From the NCBI GenBank assembly GCA_003586115.2, contig QVOM02000034.1, positions 144,834,517 to 144,898,516 of the forward strand: a stretch of 64,000 nt of DNA, read 5' to 3'. The DNA is from Salvator merianae. Taxonomy: Eukaryota; Chordata; Lepidosauria; Squamata; Teiidae. The notes below the pieces were generated by a model, which saw only the letters and a list, made by a program, of their open reading frames with translations, had not been told where the DNA came from and did not search any database. Positions 1-15,415 of the stretch are shown here, piece after piece (the first letter of the stretch is position 1; the number at the start of each line of letters is the position of its first letter). The position numbers and the translations under genes were made by a program.

Positions 1-1620
1 TCATTGCGGAGTACTCATTTGGCTTCCACCACCAGCAGCAAGACAAAGAGATGAGAAGTGGAGCGGAGCAGCTCCTTTGAGTAGCACAGCAGCAACGATG
101 GTTCCAGGTGACAGGAGTGAGCAGTGGGCATCAGAGGGGAATCTGAACGTACCTGACTGCTCCAAAGGTAAGATTTTTTCTTTATCTGGATGAGTTTTCC
201 CCTCCCTCCTGGCTCTGCCTGGGGCAGTAAAGACTGCTAGGGGGTAAGAATCTGTTATGGCAGAAATTTGGAGGGGAGGGGACAGAGGAGGGATATGTGA
301 TGTGGGTGCTTATGTCACTGTGTCCTTACTTGGTTTGTTTCCTGTCACCCTTGTGTACTTGCAGGGAGGAGGAAACACACCTGGACTGTAATTTGTAAGT
401 GTTAATGAATTTGCTGGTGACCTTTACCTGAAACATCCTCTTTGGTTCTGGTAAAACTGGTTTTATAAGTGTTTTATTGACCTTCTGCTCGAGACTCCTT
501 GCAGAGACTCCTTGTCTGGATTGCCAAATACTTGTTGCCAGCTCTTTTGCAATCATTAATGGTTTTAGTATCTTGAGTTGATTTTTTTTTTTTTTTTCTG
601 GGCAAATGGGAACACTGCCAGCAACTGTGTATTCACCACTGCCCCCATTGAAAAGACTTTCTTCTGTTTGTGTTTCAGACAGCTTACACTTTTAACAATC
701 TAACCACTTGTAAATGTGGACTTTTACATTTTACATGTAGAAGCCAAAAATAATAAAAAAGCCTTTTGTTCATAGATAAACTTAGTTTGTTCTAAATCAG
801 TTTAAGCAACAGATAAGTCCAGAATGAGATAATATAATGCTATAATTAAGCTATATAACAGAACCTATATGAACTGTGTATGTAAAAGAAAAAAGAAATA
901 TTGCACTTGCATTAGGAAATAAGGAAAGAAAAAAAAAACATAATGAAAGGAAAAGAAAGATGAATTTGTTTGTAAAGATATATATAGGTACATAATAACT
1001 TTCTACGTTCAGTTTTAAGAGGATGGAAGAGAAGGGTGGGTGGAGTCATCAGCATGCCAAGATGAATGGTGCTCACTTGGAGCTAGGACTTGGAATTAGG
1101 CTTTCTACAGTGTGATGGTCGAGAGAACAGGTATAATGAGTATTGCTCTAACTATTATAGTTGAAGGTCATATGCAGGTTATTTGAGTAAGGATCATATG
1201 AAGGTGGTTTATGTTAAGTGCACAAATCATCTTTTATGTGTTGAGTTGCTGTATGCTGTAGAAACTAAGGACCAGAATAGAAGGCTAAATTAACTAAATA
1301 TTATAGCTTGGGGCAAAATGGATTAACTTTGATCAAACTTAAAAGAGGAGAATACATATATTGCATCACTAAAAAGAAATCAGAATAGAAGCTGACAAAT
1401 GAGGATGAAGGCAGTTTCATTAAACACTAAAGAGTTAAATGATGTGGTAGAGTGGAAGACAATTGAAATTATGCTGAGAAGACAAAAAACAGAGTTGATA
1501 ACAGATCCATCAAGCCAAGAAGATTTCCAAACTGTTAAAGCATCCCTATTTTAAGAAAAAGCATGTTGCAATGGGAACATCAAAATCAAGGGGAGTAGCA
1601 ATAATTATCACCCCAATAAC

Positions 1621-1622
<2 letters not shown>

Positions 1623-1666
<44 letters not shown>
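1623..1666. repeat. TA dinucleotide microsatellite
   Basis: Uninterrupted alternating T and A over about 44 bp, inside the decayed L1. Probably length-polymorphic. Confidence 0.95.
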
Positions 1667-1668
<2 letters not shown>

Positions 1669-3037
1669 TAATGGAACATTGGAACATTGTATGGTAAATT
1701 TATAACACTGGCTTCTAATTATTCACCTAATTTGAAGCAAAATAAATTTTTATTTCAGCCATTAAATAAATTATACCAATTAACAAAAGGAGAAGTACTG
1801 ATTGCAAGAAACTTGGCTAACCCAGATTTAGACCAGAAAGCAGGGGAAATAATCATACATTTTCTGGCACCAAACTGGAGCCAATATTTTTTTTGAATTT
1901 CAGTTAAATGATACATATAGATTTCAAAATGGAACATCCAAAGATTAGACTTATTTTTCAAACAGGCTGTCTTCCTATTCAATAATTTATTTTATTTTAT
2001 GCTCTAAAAGCCTGGCTCAAAATTTGAAAAAAGAAGCTGATATGGAACCAATATTATATTCAGATCATGTACCTATATCAGCATAATTAGTTATGTCTCC
2101 GCAGAGAAGCAAGAGCCAATATGTGAACCGAACCCTAATTTACTGGTAAGTAGTAGTAATTTAGAATCCTTATAAAAGGAATTGAATGGGTTCTTTCAGT
2201 TAAATAAACCCTCAGGTACAGACTGGGGAGCTAACTGGGATTCAATAAGGCATTCTTTAGAGACCAGTGTGTCTCAAGACAAAGCGAATTAAATAAACAA
2301 CATATAAGGGTAACTGATGAAATGAAACCATACAGAACAGAATTTGAACATAACAGAAAAGGTTCAAAAATATTACAATTGATGAATAAAATAAAAGAAT
2401 TAGAACTACTGGAAAATAATAAAGAAATTAAAACTATAGTGTATTCTAATAAAAATATTTATATGCAGGGAAATAAACAACTTAAAAATTTTGGTCAAAA
2501 ACTAAAAGAAAGAACTATGTATTAGGGGTTAGCTCGGCTAAATTGAATATAATGTACAAAAACAGGGAAATACTAGCATTTTGTGGACACAGAACATTAT
2601 AATCAAAATATAAAGTATCATTTTCTCAGAATGAACAATATCTAATTGAAGCAAACCTGAATAAAATTAAGTCCCTCAAACCTAATAAATCCCTGGGACC
2701 AAATGAATTGATTGTCTTTTTAAAAGACTATAAGCTTTCAGAAGATGTTAGTTCTCCAAATGGCTGACCTGAATAACAAGATCTTAGAAGGAAAATCTCT
2801 AGCAGAAACATGGAAACAACCAATAATTTGTGCCAAATAAGCCAATAGTCAATGTGGAGACTAGCTTTGTTAAATACTGATTATATATATTTTTACAAAG
2901 TTATTGGCTAATAAGCTTAAATCATTTGATACAAAACTAACAGGACCAGAACTATTATGGTTTAAGCCAGGCCACTTGATTTCAAACCCAGTTCTTATAA
3001 TCCTTAATGCTATAGGTGCTATTCTTAATGTCTGCTA

Positions 3038-3062
3038 AATCAATCAATCAATCAATCAATCT
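3038..3062. repeat. AATC tetranucleotide repeat
   Basis: About six perfect copies of AATC inside the decayed L1 ORF2. Confidence 0.9.
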
Positions 3063-3540
3063 GATTTTAGTAGCATCAGATATAGATAAGCTATTTGATA
3101 GCATAAGTCATGAATTTATCATAGAAGTTGTGAATAAAATGGAATGTAGATGAATTATATAGGAGGAAAGAAACATATCTATAATTCTACTACTGCAGTA
3201 ATCAGAGTAAATGGTTATAATACAGAAAAGATTAACATAAAGGGACCAGATGGGGGTATCCTATATCCCTCTCCTTTTTGCCTTGGTATTGGAACCTCTA
3301 GTTAATGCCAATTGATGTTTTAGGTAATAATAACATTAAATTTAACTTGTATACAGATGACTTCATGCTGCTTTTTCATTCTCCATTAATGGCAATTCAG
3401 AGCCTGAAGAAAGAATTGAAATCATTTTATTGTGTTTCATGACTTAGTTGATTTGGACAAGTCTTCTGCTATGTACTTTCATGTACCTATCGTGGAACAG
3501 TTAGAGATACATAGGCAAACAACATTTTAAAATACAATAG

Positions 3541-4998
3541 TTAAACAAAAAATAACTGATTATATATACCTCAAAAAAAACCTAGAACTGCAGCAAAATT
3601 GAGATATAGACCCAGAAACCTAGGAGGCTGGGGAGTACCAAATATAGACAACTACATTACAGCATTCCAACTCAAACAACTGATACACCTAACCCAACCC
3701 AAACCTCCAAACTGGGCTAAATTAGAATTTCAAAACTTTCATAACTTAAGTAATGACCCATTATACTCTATACTTCCGCCCAACTTAATAAACAAATTAC
3801 CAATATTAACACAAAATATGTTTAAAAGTTGGATAGCATGGAAAGACAAAATTAATTCTACTTACTCCCCTATGATGCCTATACAAACAATTATTTACCA
3901 ACTAAACGGACCATCAGAAATTCTCTCTAAAACACTTTCAGAAAATGGAATTAAAATCCTGAGGGATCTCTTTGATACAAACGGGACCCTGAAAGATAAA
4001 ACATTACTACAATCCACACTATCAAAACACCTGGGATCTTGACTCTTAGCCCAGGGAATGTTCCATCTACTTTCAATGCCCGATGTAAAAAGAAATGATA
4101 CTAGACCACTAACACCGTTTGAAGATATTTTATTTAAAAAGTGTACAACCACCAAAGGATTGGTTAAAGAAATATATCAATGCATACAGCTACAAGGAGA
4201 TAGATCGCTTGAAGCCCTGCACGGCATATGGTCTCCAGACCTAACAGCTCAAATTTCAATTCAAGACTGGCATCAGATAATCACTCAAAAATATCCATTA
4301 TCACTAACAAATCTCCAAGAAATACAACTAAAAATATTTCACAGGTGGTATAAAACCCCAATCCAAATTGCCCACATAACGAAGCAAATCAAATCCAAAT
4401 GCTGGCGCTGTGCAGGACAGAGAGCGCCCTATGTGGTGGTATTGTCCCACAGTAATCCATTTTTGGAATGAAATAATGAATGAAATAGCATGTATTCTCA
4501 ACTTAAAAATAAACTGGACCCCAGAAAGATGTCTACTTAGATGTTGCAAAAACCTAAATCTAACAAAGCCTACTATTCAGCTTTTGGACATCATGCCCCT
4601 TGCGGCCAAACAACTAGTAGTGGCAAATTGGAAATCAAGCAACCCTCCATCGCTTCACATGTGGCATGCATTGCTATGGTCTATTGCTACCCTGGAATGC
4701 ATTACATCCCAGCTGAACAAAATATATGGCCAAGAATCTGAATTGACTTTCTATACTACTTCGAGTAAATTTTTGACATATACAACACAACAGACAGACT
4801 TCGTAGTACCTAAATTTAGTCCCTTAAATCTCTGGTTTGGCAATATACCCACAGGTTAATAACCATCTTTTATAAGGCACCTTTGTATTTCTTTTATGTT
4901 TTTCTTGTTTTTTTTATACAGCCATGAAAAAAGATGTAATCTCTCTATTTATTTTTGTAAGCTGTATAACATTGTTATAAATAAATTTGTTGGAAAAA
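3541..4998 (+). mobile_element. 5'-truncated L1-type LINE, nested in an older L1
   Basis: Carries the C-terminal part of an L1 ORF2. The frame at 3599-4042 begins with RNLGGWGVPNIDNYITAFQL, typical of the region after the RT domain. It continues past one in-frame stop (TGA at 4040-4042) to about 4430. There a shift moves it into another frame, which runs to 4859 and includes WWYCPTVIHFW, part of the cysteine-rich C-terminal module whose CWRC piece lies before the shift. A short 3' UTR with AATAAA-like signals and an A run ends near 4998. The flanks carry the same 12 bp, AAAATACAATAG (3529-3540 and 4999-5010), read as the target-site duplication. Much less decayed than its host element. Confidence 0.82.
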
Positions 4999-5010
4999 AA
5001 AATACAATAG

Positions 5011-5450
5011 CAAACTTAAAATATTTGGGGATATAGCTTCCCAGGAAACTAAGAAAGATTGCTTGTATTAACCATAATATGGAAAATAATTCTAGCAGAT
5101 ATGTAACAATAGAAGAAACAGAAGTTCATGCTGTTAGGGAGAATAACAGCAATAAAAATGGGACTAGCTTCTAAATTACTCTTTTTTTTCAGACTACTTC
5201 AGTATACATTCTGGATACATTATTTTTTAAAATGGGAAAAGAGGATGTTAGCTTATGTATTTTAGGGGAAAAGAATCAGATAAACAAAATACTGCTAATT
5301 GAGAATACAAATAGCTGAGCATGGGCATTTCATTTATCAAATTTTTACTATGAAGCATTTCAAATACAGAACCTTTTATTCATAAGTAAGGGGGAAAACA
5401 GAGCTGGGTGGAATATGATGTTTTGAGAAACCAGAAAGGAATGCTTTTCC
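5011..5450 (+). mobile_element. Decayed L1-type LINE, ORF2 (right part after the nested insertion)
   Basis: Continues the element that stops at 3540. It opens with NLKYLGI, the RT-thumb motif of L1-type ORF2 proteins, and carries LLFLFQTTSVYI-like traces near 5.18-5.21 kb. The 3' limit is uncertain and no poly-A tail is obvious. Confidence 0.65.
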
Positions 5451-6519
5451 CATTATTCAACTCATTTAAATAAAAGTTTTCAAAATATCTAAACCTACTT
5501 TTTTTTCAGATAACTTACAGATGTTGGAGAAAGTGAAGAGAATCTTTTCCCCTCATCATTATCACCCCTGACCTGAATCAGAGTAGTTTTCCCAGGTTTG
5601 AAAGTATTAAATGAGGAGGATTGGGGGGAAGGGAAATTAAAATATAATAATTTAGTTGCAAGATGCTAATTTTTTTTTTTTTTTTTGAAAAGAGCTGCTT
5701 TTTGAAAGTGGAAAATATTAAAAAAAAATATACTCCCTTACAGCAGAAACTGGTTTAAAATTAATGTGCTAATCAATTGGCTTAACTTCCCAAGTATTAA
5801 ATCTGGGTTTCCAACTGATGATGATGATAACAACAACGATGAAGAAGAAAAAGAATCTAACAGGAATCAAGGGAAGCAGAAGAGGCTGCTGATTAGGACA
5901 GGAACTCCATCTACTTGGCTTCCAGACCAACAGAACAAACAGTTCTGCTGTAAATATGTAAAAAAAAAAAACTTACAGAGAGTTTGTTTTCACACTCTTC
6001 CCCTTACAAAATAAAACTGTTGGGTTGTGGAAGGGAAGCAATTGTTTTGTTTTTTTACAGAGATATTCCAATGATGATGCCTATGGCAGCAATTTTAAAC
6101 ACATTACAAAAATGAAAATGAAAAACCCTGGTCAAAATTAGTCAAATGTAAGTCAGGATAAAACAATGATTTGTACAAAATGTGTTTATTCTAATTTTTG
6201 AAGTTTCCAAAGGGTTACCTCACAACGAAACAAAAAATGATAAATTACAGATTTATGATTCAACAGTAGACATAACACAAAGGAAATGCTAGAGCACATC
6301 TCAGTTGTATAGCGGAACTGTTCTATTGCAACTCGGTAGAAGCATGATGGGGGAGATGCTTGTGATTTTACTGTAGAAATTACTACACCTGGTAATACTT
6401 TAAAATCCGCTTCATTTTTACTTATATAGTAAAAGCAACAGCTATATGAGGAGGTCCTAGAGTTAGATTGTGGTATACAAAAATGCTTAAAATATCTGAA
6501 ACATTTTTTGCTAATACTA

Positions 6520-6720
6520 CATAAGAATCTGACATCAGAGCAGAGCCCATCTAGTCCAGCATCCTGTGTCACACAGTGTTCGGTCAGTTGCTTCTGGGCA
6601 TTCTCAAGCATAAGATAAGGACAAGACCTTAAACTGCTCCTGTCTCCCTGCAAATGACCTTTTCAAAGCATCCTGCCTGTCTCTCCAATCTAGAGGCAAC
6701 AACAGACACAAAGGCTGTCT
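6520..6720 (-). mobile_element. CR1-like LINE 3' end
   Basis: Read on the minus strand it contains GAATGCCCAGAAGCAACTG and then GATGCTGGACTAGATGGGC, a signature widespread in reptile genomes. It matches the copies at 11.6-12.0 kb (plus) and 63.6 kb (minus). The 3' part only, non-coding here. Confidence 0.7.
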
Positions 6721-7687
6721 CAATGCTAATTATTTGTTTAATGATCTTTATTACAAGGTACACAGACTACCAGAGTTCACAGGCTGCTCAGGTTTGCTTT
6801 GATGGATGCCTGCTTCTATACTTGGCTGCAATGATGCAGGCAGCATATTCTCTATGGCTGTGGTAGACAGTAACACTTGAGTCAATCCTTTTCAATTTTT
6901 GGGAAGCCTTCTTGGGAAGCAGCTTCACTGGTCAAATCTGAGAGATTGAGAAGCCAGGTGGCAGGTGACAAGTTTTCAAGTCAATTCACATCTTTCATGA
7001 CCACAAAAGTCAAGCCAAAGCAGCACTCCCCAGTGGGAGAGAACGACTGTGGCTTCAGAGCTACAGCGTGTTTCAGGAGTAGCCCTCCAGCCCAGTCATT
7101 CTGCTAATGGAGGAAGGTTCTGGAGGTGACACAGATGACACCCAGCAATAACTGAGCTGCTGGGATGGCAACATGTGAAAGGGGATACCTTTGCTTGGTA
7201 TGTCCATGTCTTCAGAGCTGAAACGTGTTAATGGCAAGGCCTTCAACCACTGTACCACCTCCTTGGCTTAGCAAGGCATCTAAAAGCAGTGTTCCTTGAT
7301 CAGGATGGAAAGCCATGAGCTTGGGACATGAGGTTGCACTTAAGGATACTCTACAGCAACTAGCATCCAGCAATACCTTATCAAAATGGGTAGAAGTGCT
7401 AGATTACAGCCTAGGGATTAGAAGTGGTCACCAGGTGGTTCTCTGGGTGCAGCAACCTTACTGAGCATGCATGTACGCTATGGCAATGCACACAGACAGC
7501 AAAATCGATGATACATGTATAGGTTGTTTCATGTTGCTATATAGCCAAAAATAATTCTATTCACAAATGTTCATTTTATGTATAGACCTAGCACAAAACA
7601 AAAACAATTTAAAAATACTCAAAAGTGTAATACATATTGTAATTTAAGTACACAAAAGTTTCATACAAATTGGATTAAAAAAGGCTA

Positions 7688-9830
<2,143 letters not shown>

Positions 9831-10073
9831 TTACATAAAACCTCGATAGTCATAAAATTAAAAGACATTTCTTAATTACCAAAATGCCTATACAATTTTC
9901 TAGCATGCAAAATCCCTGATCAAGACAAACTAATACTCATTAATATTTAGAAACTTCAGCTATTGGAAGCCTGAGAGGTAGAAATTTCAGTATCATTGAA
10001 ATACATATGGAGATACCTTTTGAAAAATTCCAAGAATTTAAACTGATCTAAAATAATGGTTTTAAAACACTAA

Positions 10074-11260
10074 GGCCGCGTTCCGACACAGCATTTAATC
10101 AGTTTACAGACCGTCTTCAGTTCCCGCTGGCTCGATATGATCTTGCCGTTCCATAGTTTTTCTGGACTAAATTGGCAAAATCCGGACTACTTTGTATTTG
10201 GATTTAATGAGTTCTCAAGCTGTTCCAGATCGCTAGCACGCTTTACTATGTGATGTGGGAATGGGGAAGGAGACTATTTGGGAGGGACCATACTTTTGGG
10301 GGGGGCGTGCAGAGGGAGGAATCCCCATTTTGTGCCATCCAATGCCAGACTTTGTGGGTGGGCAGGAAGCGCAGTAGTTTCCTCTGCCTCCATTATCCCC
10401 CCTTCCGTCGCTACCAGGGGAAAAGAAACCGTCCTCCTTTTTACTTCGCTAAGCTGCGGTCCTTTCTCTTTCTTTATCCCCCATTTGACACTGCCAGGAA
10501 GAAATTGAAGGCTTCCTCCACTTCCGTCTGCTCCTTAAACCAAAAAAATAAACTGCGCCTATTTGGGGTTGCAGTCCTCTTGCCCCAACAAAGAACCCAC
10601 TCAAGATGAGTTTTGCCGTTGGCAGCACACAGCTACACAGTGGGGACACATTCCGCTGCGGAAGTCTCAGGGGGAGATGAGGCAGAGTCCATTTGCTGGC
10701 GATGAACTGCACTATCGAGAAAATAGAGCCCCCTCACGTTACCTCCCCATGTTTCTCCTTTGTCACGGACCTCTCCCTGCTTTTGCGCTACTTTTAAATT
10801 GCACAATTGCGCAAAAGAGCATTTGCTAGGGAGCAGAAATCACCAGAAAGCTTAATTGTGCGGTATACATAGTTTTAAAGTTCTGCTTGTGTAGACAGAG
10901 GCTGTAGTGGGGAGAAGGAGGAAATGGCAAATGACTAGTAACGCTGCCAAGTGAATCCATGTTCTGAGGCAGCAGCGGGGACATACGGAGAGCGGAGCTT
11001 GACTTTCCCACCCCTGTGATGTCAAGATTTGAACACTGGGACGGCAGCCAATCACTGACTGCACAGGGAGGAGAATTTGACAAGGGATGTAGGCAGAAAA
11101 GGTATTGTTTCTCTGTGCCAAGCACGGGAAATATCAATGTGGGAACGAGCAAGTACGAATTGAGTCCGTGTTAAACTGTAACTGCGGGAATGATCAGAAG
11201 ACTAATTCAGTCCTTGTACTCTTCTGATACGGATTAAATTTACGATGTCGGACCGTGGCC
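10074..11260. mobile_element. GC-rich non-autonomous DNA transposon, ~1.19 kb
   Basis: Bounded by imperfect terminal inverted repeats: GGCCGCGTTCCGACACAG at the left and, inverted, GGCCACGGTCCGACATCG at the right (14 of 18 identical), each followed by an ATTTAATC-like stretch. The interior is CpG-rich compared with the AT-rich intron and has several short overlapping frames with no recognisable protein. No clear target-site duplication was found, so the superfamily is open. Confidence 0.65.
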
Positions 11261-11479
11261 GAAATGGTTTGAGACTAGGACTGGATATTTACCAGGGGGG
11301 ATTGATAGTGCTGCCAATTTTTCACAAGCCACAAAAACACTTTTAACATGTGGCTATTTTTGTGTTGCCCTGGTCAGTTTCCTATTCACTGGTAGGCTAC
11401 TGGCACCAGTATTCATATGCTGTTCTCGACTGCTAGATTGTCTTCTGGCTGCCAGTGAGGCATTGATATGACAGAAATA

Positions 11480-11560
11480 TTTATTTATTTATTTATATTT
11501 CTATCCCACTCTATTCCCAAAGGACTCAGGGTGAGTTCCTTAGATATTGTGCACATGTTG
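11480..11560 (-). mobile_element. L2-type LINE or SINE tail
   Basis: On the minus strand it reads CACCCTGAGTCCTTTGGGAA, then GTGGGATAGAAATATAAATA repeats. This is the common 3' tail of L2-like elements and their SINE partners. Confidence 0.65.
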
Positions 11561-11586
11561 AACAAGTGTGGAAAAGGTAGATAGAC

Positions 11587-12013
11587 AAACTTTCTTTTCT
11601 GTATTGCATAACACTAGAACCAGGTGCACTCCATGAAGCTGATGGACAGGAGAGTTAGGACCGACAAGAGTAAGTATTTTGTCACCCAGAGGGTCATTAG
11701 TCTGTGGAATTCACTGTCAGAAGGGGTGGTAACAGCAACCAGACTGGATAGATTTAAGAAAGGATTAGACAAATCCATGGAGAACAAGTATATCAATGGC
11801 TACTATCACTGAAGTCTAGATACTGCCTCCAGGTTGGAGAGATAGGCAGGCTGCTTCTAAAGGCCATTTGCAGGGAATCAAGAGCAGGTGAAGATTTTAC
11901 CTTTGTTTTCTGCTTGAGATTGCCCAGAAGCAACTGGGCCACTGTGTGAGATATGATGCTGGACTAGATGGGTTGTGACCTGATCTAGAAATCTCTTCTT
12001 ATAGTCTTATATT
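11587..12013 (+). mobile_element. CR1-like LINE 3' end
   Basis: Contains a short coding remnant (62 codons at 11624-11812, with SLWNSLSEGVV and RFKKGLDK, the usual C-terminal tail of CR1/L2-type RT proteins). A 3' UTR follows with GATGCTGGACTAGATGGG near 11957-11974. The longest of three related copies in the window. Confidence 0.72.
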
Positions 12014-13161
12014 CTTAAGTGGTGACAGACATGTATGTACCAGATATATCTACAGTATTTCTGGGGCCAGACTACCACAAGGCTGGCTTCAACCTGGCAA
12101 TGTAGGTTACTCAAATGATTATCCTTCCTATAATATATCTGCCCATAATCCATAATCACTTTCAGAGATCTCATTCATACATGGCTAAAATGAAGAATTT
12201 GACAGGTATATAGAAAATGACCTTTTAAGTGATGAGTCTATGTTATATTTTCAATGCCAGGAATAATCATACTTTTCAAACCTTTTAATCATTTTTTACT
12301 TTAACTTAATACATTTTAGAACTTTACACTACAGTTCTCTCTCAAATGAGGGTTCTTTCTAAAGACTTTTTAGTTTTTGCTTTTCTTTCTTATTGCTTAT
12401 TATTTTTATGCTCATCCTATATTTTATAATGGTAAAATTCAAAGACATAGTTGTGTTAGTTTGGATCAGTATACAGGCTTAATCTATGAAAACTCATGCT
12501 ACCAACTTCTTTCTCTTTATTACTCTTTAAGGTGCTACTAGACCACCTTGCTGTATTTCATACATTTTTTTTTTTTAAGTACTGCACCACAATGAACTAT
12601 GCAGAGAACTTACTTTAAACCTACATAATATTTAAAATGTGCAGTTAATATTTTCTTTGATATATAAAATTTGGTGCACTTCTTGGTTTGTTACTTGAAG
12701 CACAAATTATTCCATGCACCTTTGGCATGGATACATAACAAACAGGACCATTCCACCTTTCTCATTGGGATTAAGTGCCCTTTAACTCTTTTTTTTTTTT
12801 TTTTTTTACAGAACTGTCATCTGTTAGTAGCAATGCTATTGTTGTGACAAAAGATATATTTACTCATTTTATTTCAAAACTAAATCTATGAGTGACCTGA
12901 ATTTCCTTTTCTGTTTATTTCATGTTTATTTTATTTTCTATTTATTCCAGAATGAGCTCAGAACTTTTTTTCTTTCAGAAAATATTATGTCACCTATTTC
13001 ATTAAACTCAATATCTTTCGCACTAGCCATTACATCAAAAATAAATTTGATCGTCACAACTACTGTGATGCAAGAAAACTATATTACAGGAGAAAATAGC
13101 CTTTCCAGGGAATAATTCTCAAATATATAGACAGTAGTGAAATCAGGCAGGAGTAACTATT

Positions 13162-13499
13162 GGTCTTTTCACACTTTTCTCCTTAGAATGGGATAATTAT
13201 CCCATACCTGAAACCTTATCTGAAGCCAGCTACCAGCATTAGCGTGCCCAATATTTGCCATGACAGTGGCCAGGAATCATCTGACCACTGCCATGGCAAC
13301 TGACAGGTCTATGCAGCATGCAGGTTCGCAGAGGCATGATCAATGCTTTGCATTGGCCTGGATGCTGCACCTGGACACCGCAGTGACTATCACCTTATTA
13401 GGTTATAGAACAGTAGGCTGCTCAGGCCTCCAACAGATGCAGATACATTTGATTAGCAAGCATTCTTGATCCTTGCTAGCAGCAAGTGCAATCAGGCCC
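13162..13499. mobile_element. Inverted-repeat element, GGCCTTTTCACACTT-ended group
   Basis: Left end GGTCTTTTCACACTTTTC with CTTAGAATGGGATAATTATCCC just inside; right end AAGTGCAATCAGGCCC. The GC-rich interior contains CATGATCA and TAGCAAGCATTCTTGATCCTTGCTAGC motifs shared with the copies at 40.8, 43.8 and 55.4 kb. Non-coding. Confidence 0.6.
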
Positions 13500-13619
13500 A
13501 ATATCACTTGTTGACTGCCCAATTATTTTTTTCCCCTTAAAGAACAAATTCATGTTGCATTAAGAATACACTGTATTATGACCACAGTGCTATGGCTTCA
13601 GGAAACTAAAATGCATATT

Positions 13620-13810
13620 GTTCCTGGCATTATATCCTGCTTAAGGCAGCATATACCTTTTTTTCCTCACAACAATCCCATGAGTGGGTTAAGCCAACAA
13701 GCAATGGCTGACTTAAGGGAACCCAGTGAGCTTTCATGTCTGAATAGGGATTTGAACAAAGATACTCTTAGTTCCTAGGCTGACACTCTTGCCACTGCAC
13801 TGGTTACCTC
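13620..13810 (-). mobile_element. MIR-like SINE fragment
   Basis: Plus-strand text such as CCTCACAACAATCCCATGAG, CCCAGTGAGCTTTCATG and GATTTGAACAAAG matches the antisense form of MIR-type SINEs. An old fragment, assigned by pattern only. Confidence 0.6.
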
Positions 13811-14058
13811 TGTGTATTTATTTCTATAAACATTATTGTCAGTAAAGAAATGGGAATATATTTTACTTTTTTAAAAAAAGTCAACATGGTAAATTAAAAA
13901 CTGAGATATAAACTCCTCCTCCAGAACAGATCTATAACATTCTTTGATTAAACTCAAAATTGCTATACCTAAGGACAAATGAAAAAATAACACCTTACAG
14001 TACATAAAAAATAACACTCAGATTTATTTTGGATAAGAATTATGAGCATGTTTAATTA

Positions 14059-14310
<252 letters not shown>

Positions 14311-15235
14311 CTAAAGTCTTTTTAAACTACACATAACAACACAAGAACTAATGTTGCTTTAAATAGTGATACTATTAAATATTTAAAATAATGAAAAATA
14401 GTACCAGGAGAGAAAGTAAAGTTTATGCCTCAGATATCACACACACACACTGTTATTAGGAAAAAAAAAATACATAATTTTACTTCTACAATAATTTACC
14501 AACAATGTGAAATTCTTATCATTTGTATTGTAATGTTTTCATAGGCATTATGTTCTAATCCTACACAAGCTGAACTGGAAGCGAGTTCCATTGAACTCAA
14601 TGGGGTTTGCTTCTGAAAAGAGTATGCCATGAAAGAGTTAACTCTGTATTAGAAATTATCAGATTCTAACCTACATTTTACTAGATTAACATTTACATTT
14701 TTTTTTTTTAAAAAAAATAGACACATATCATGGTAAAGATGATAATATGTAAAGTAGCCTGTTACAATTTCTATTGCACTTGCACACTATGGCAATGGAG
14801 AGCACAGTGCAACGTCCTGATGTCATGACCTCTCCCACACTCATAGTATTCTGTGTGGAAGAATGCAGATGAGAGATCCATCCCCATTACCATTGCTTTG
14901 TGGGCTTTGTTTCAGATCCACTCAGCACTGGTAAACTCTGATTTGATCTAAGGAAGATTTGTTGTCTCCAGACAGACTTCAAGTAAAGCATGTGAGCCAG
15001 CACTCAATGTGGGGGAGAGCTTGCATCTGAACTAACCTGTGCTGGCCACCACTGTCCCACCAGCTGACTCTGTGTAGAATAATTTTGTTGCTCTTATAAT
15101 CATTATAATCTCATCTTTCCTTCAAGCATCTGGGCTCTGGTTATCCAGAGGGCTATGTTATGCAGACTGGATCCAGAAGAGGCTGAAGCAAAGGAGAAGT
15201 TATACTAGAGTCCTATTGGAAACATTCCTTACATT

Positions 15236-15415
15236 GGCCCTTTCTGCACTTGGCCTTATTGTGGTTTATATCCCAGAATAGGGACCTGCTATCCACATGC
15301 TAGTGCAAACTATGAAAGGTCATGCCCAGGGCCTACCACAGTCTGCACTAGCATGCAGATGGTAGGTCCCTATTCTGAGATATAATCTGGAATAAGTCCA
15401 AGTGCAGAAAGGGCC
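15236..15415. mobile_element. 180 bp foldback MITE, copy 1
   Basis: A near-palindromic element: the left arm starts GGCCCTTTCTGCACTTGG and the right arm ends CCAAGTGCAGAAAGGGCC. The whole 180 bp folds back with a short loop. Same family as 35959, 37567 and 54263. The flanks (ATT and TGT) are not a matching duplication here. Confidence 0.88.

Larger units (their letters stand above)
1380..3540 (+). mobile_element. Decayed L1-type LINE, ORF2 (left part, interrupted)
   Basis: Highly mutated L1-like ORF2 with no long open frame. Traces of the endonuclease domain are visible: KAVSLNTK near 1.41 kb and a piece around 1.69-1.90 kb resembling the stretch before the GDFN motif. RT-like traces follow: LKPNKSLGPNE near 2.68 kb and a region near 3.08 kb resembling the DxxKAFDS motif. 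At 3540 it is cut by a younger L1 and resumes at 5011. Old and inactive. The 5' limit is uncertain. Confidence 0.7.

Noticed and set aside
1..180. GC-richer segment with a good plus-strand splice donor (AAAGGTAAGAT near 165-175)
   Set aside because: No coding similarity, no matching acceptor or promoter evidence. It may be part of a repeat cut by the window edge.
5766..6014. 82-codon frame with an Asp/Asn/Glu-rich stretch
   Set aside because: Low-complexity translation of GAT/AAC/GAA triplets; no domain and no conserved context.
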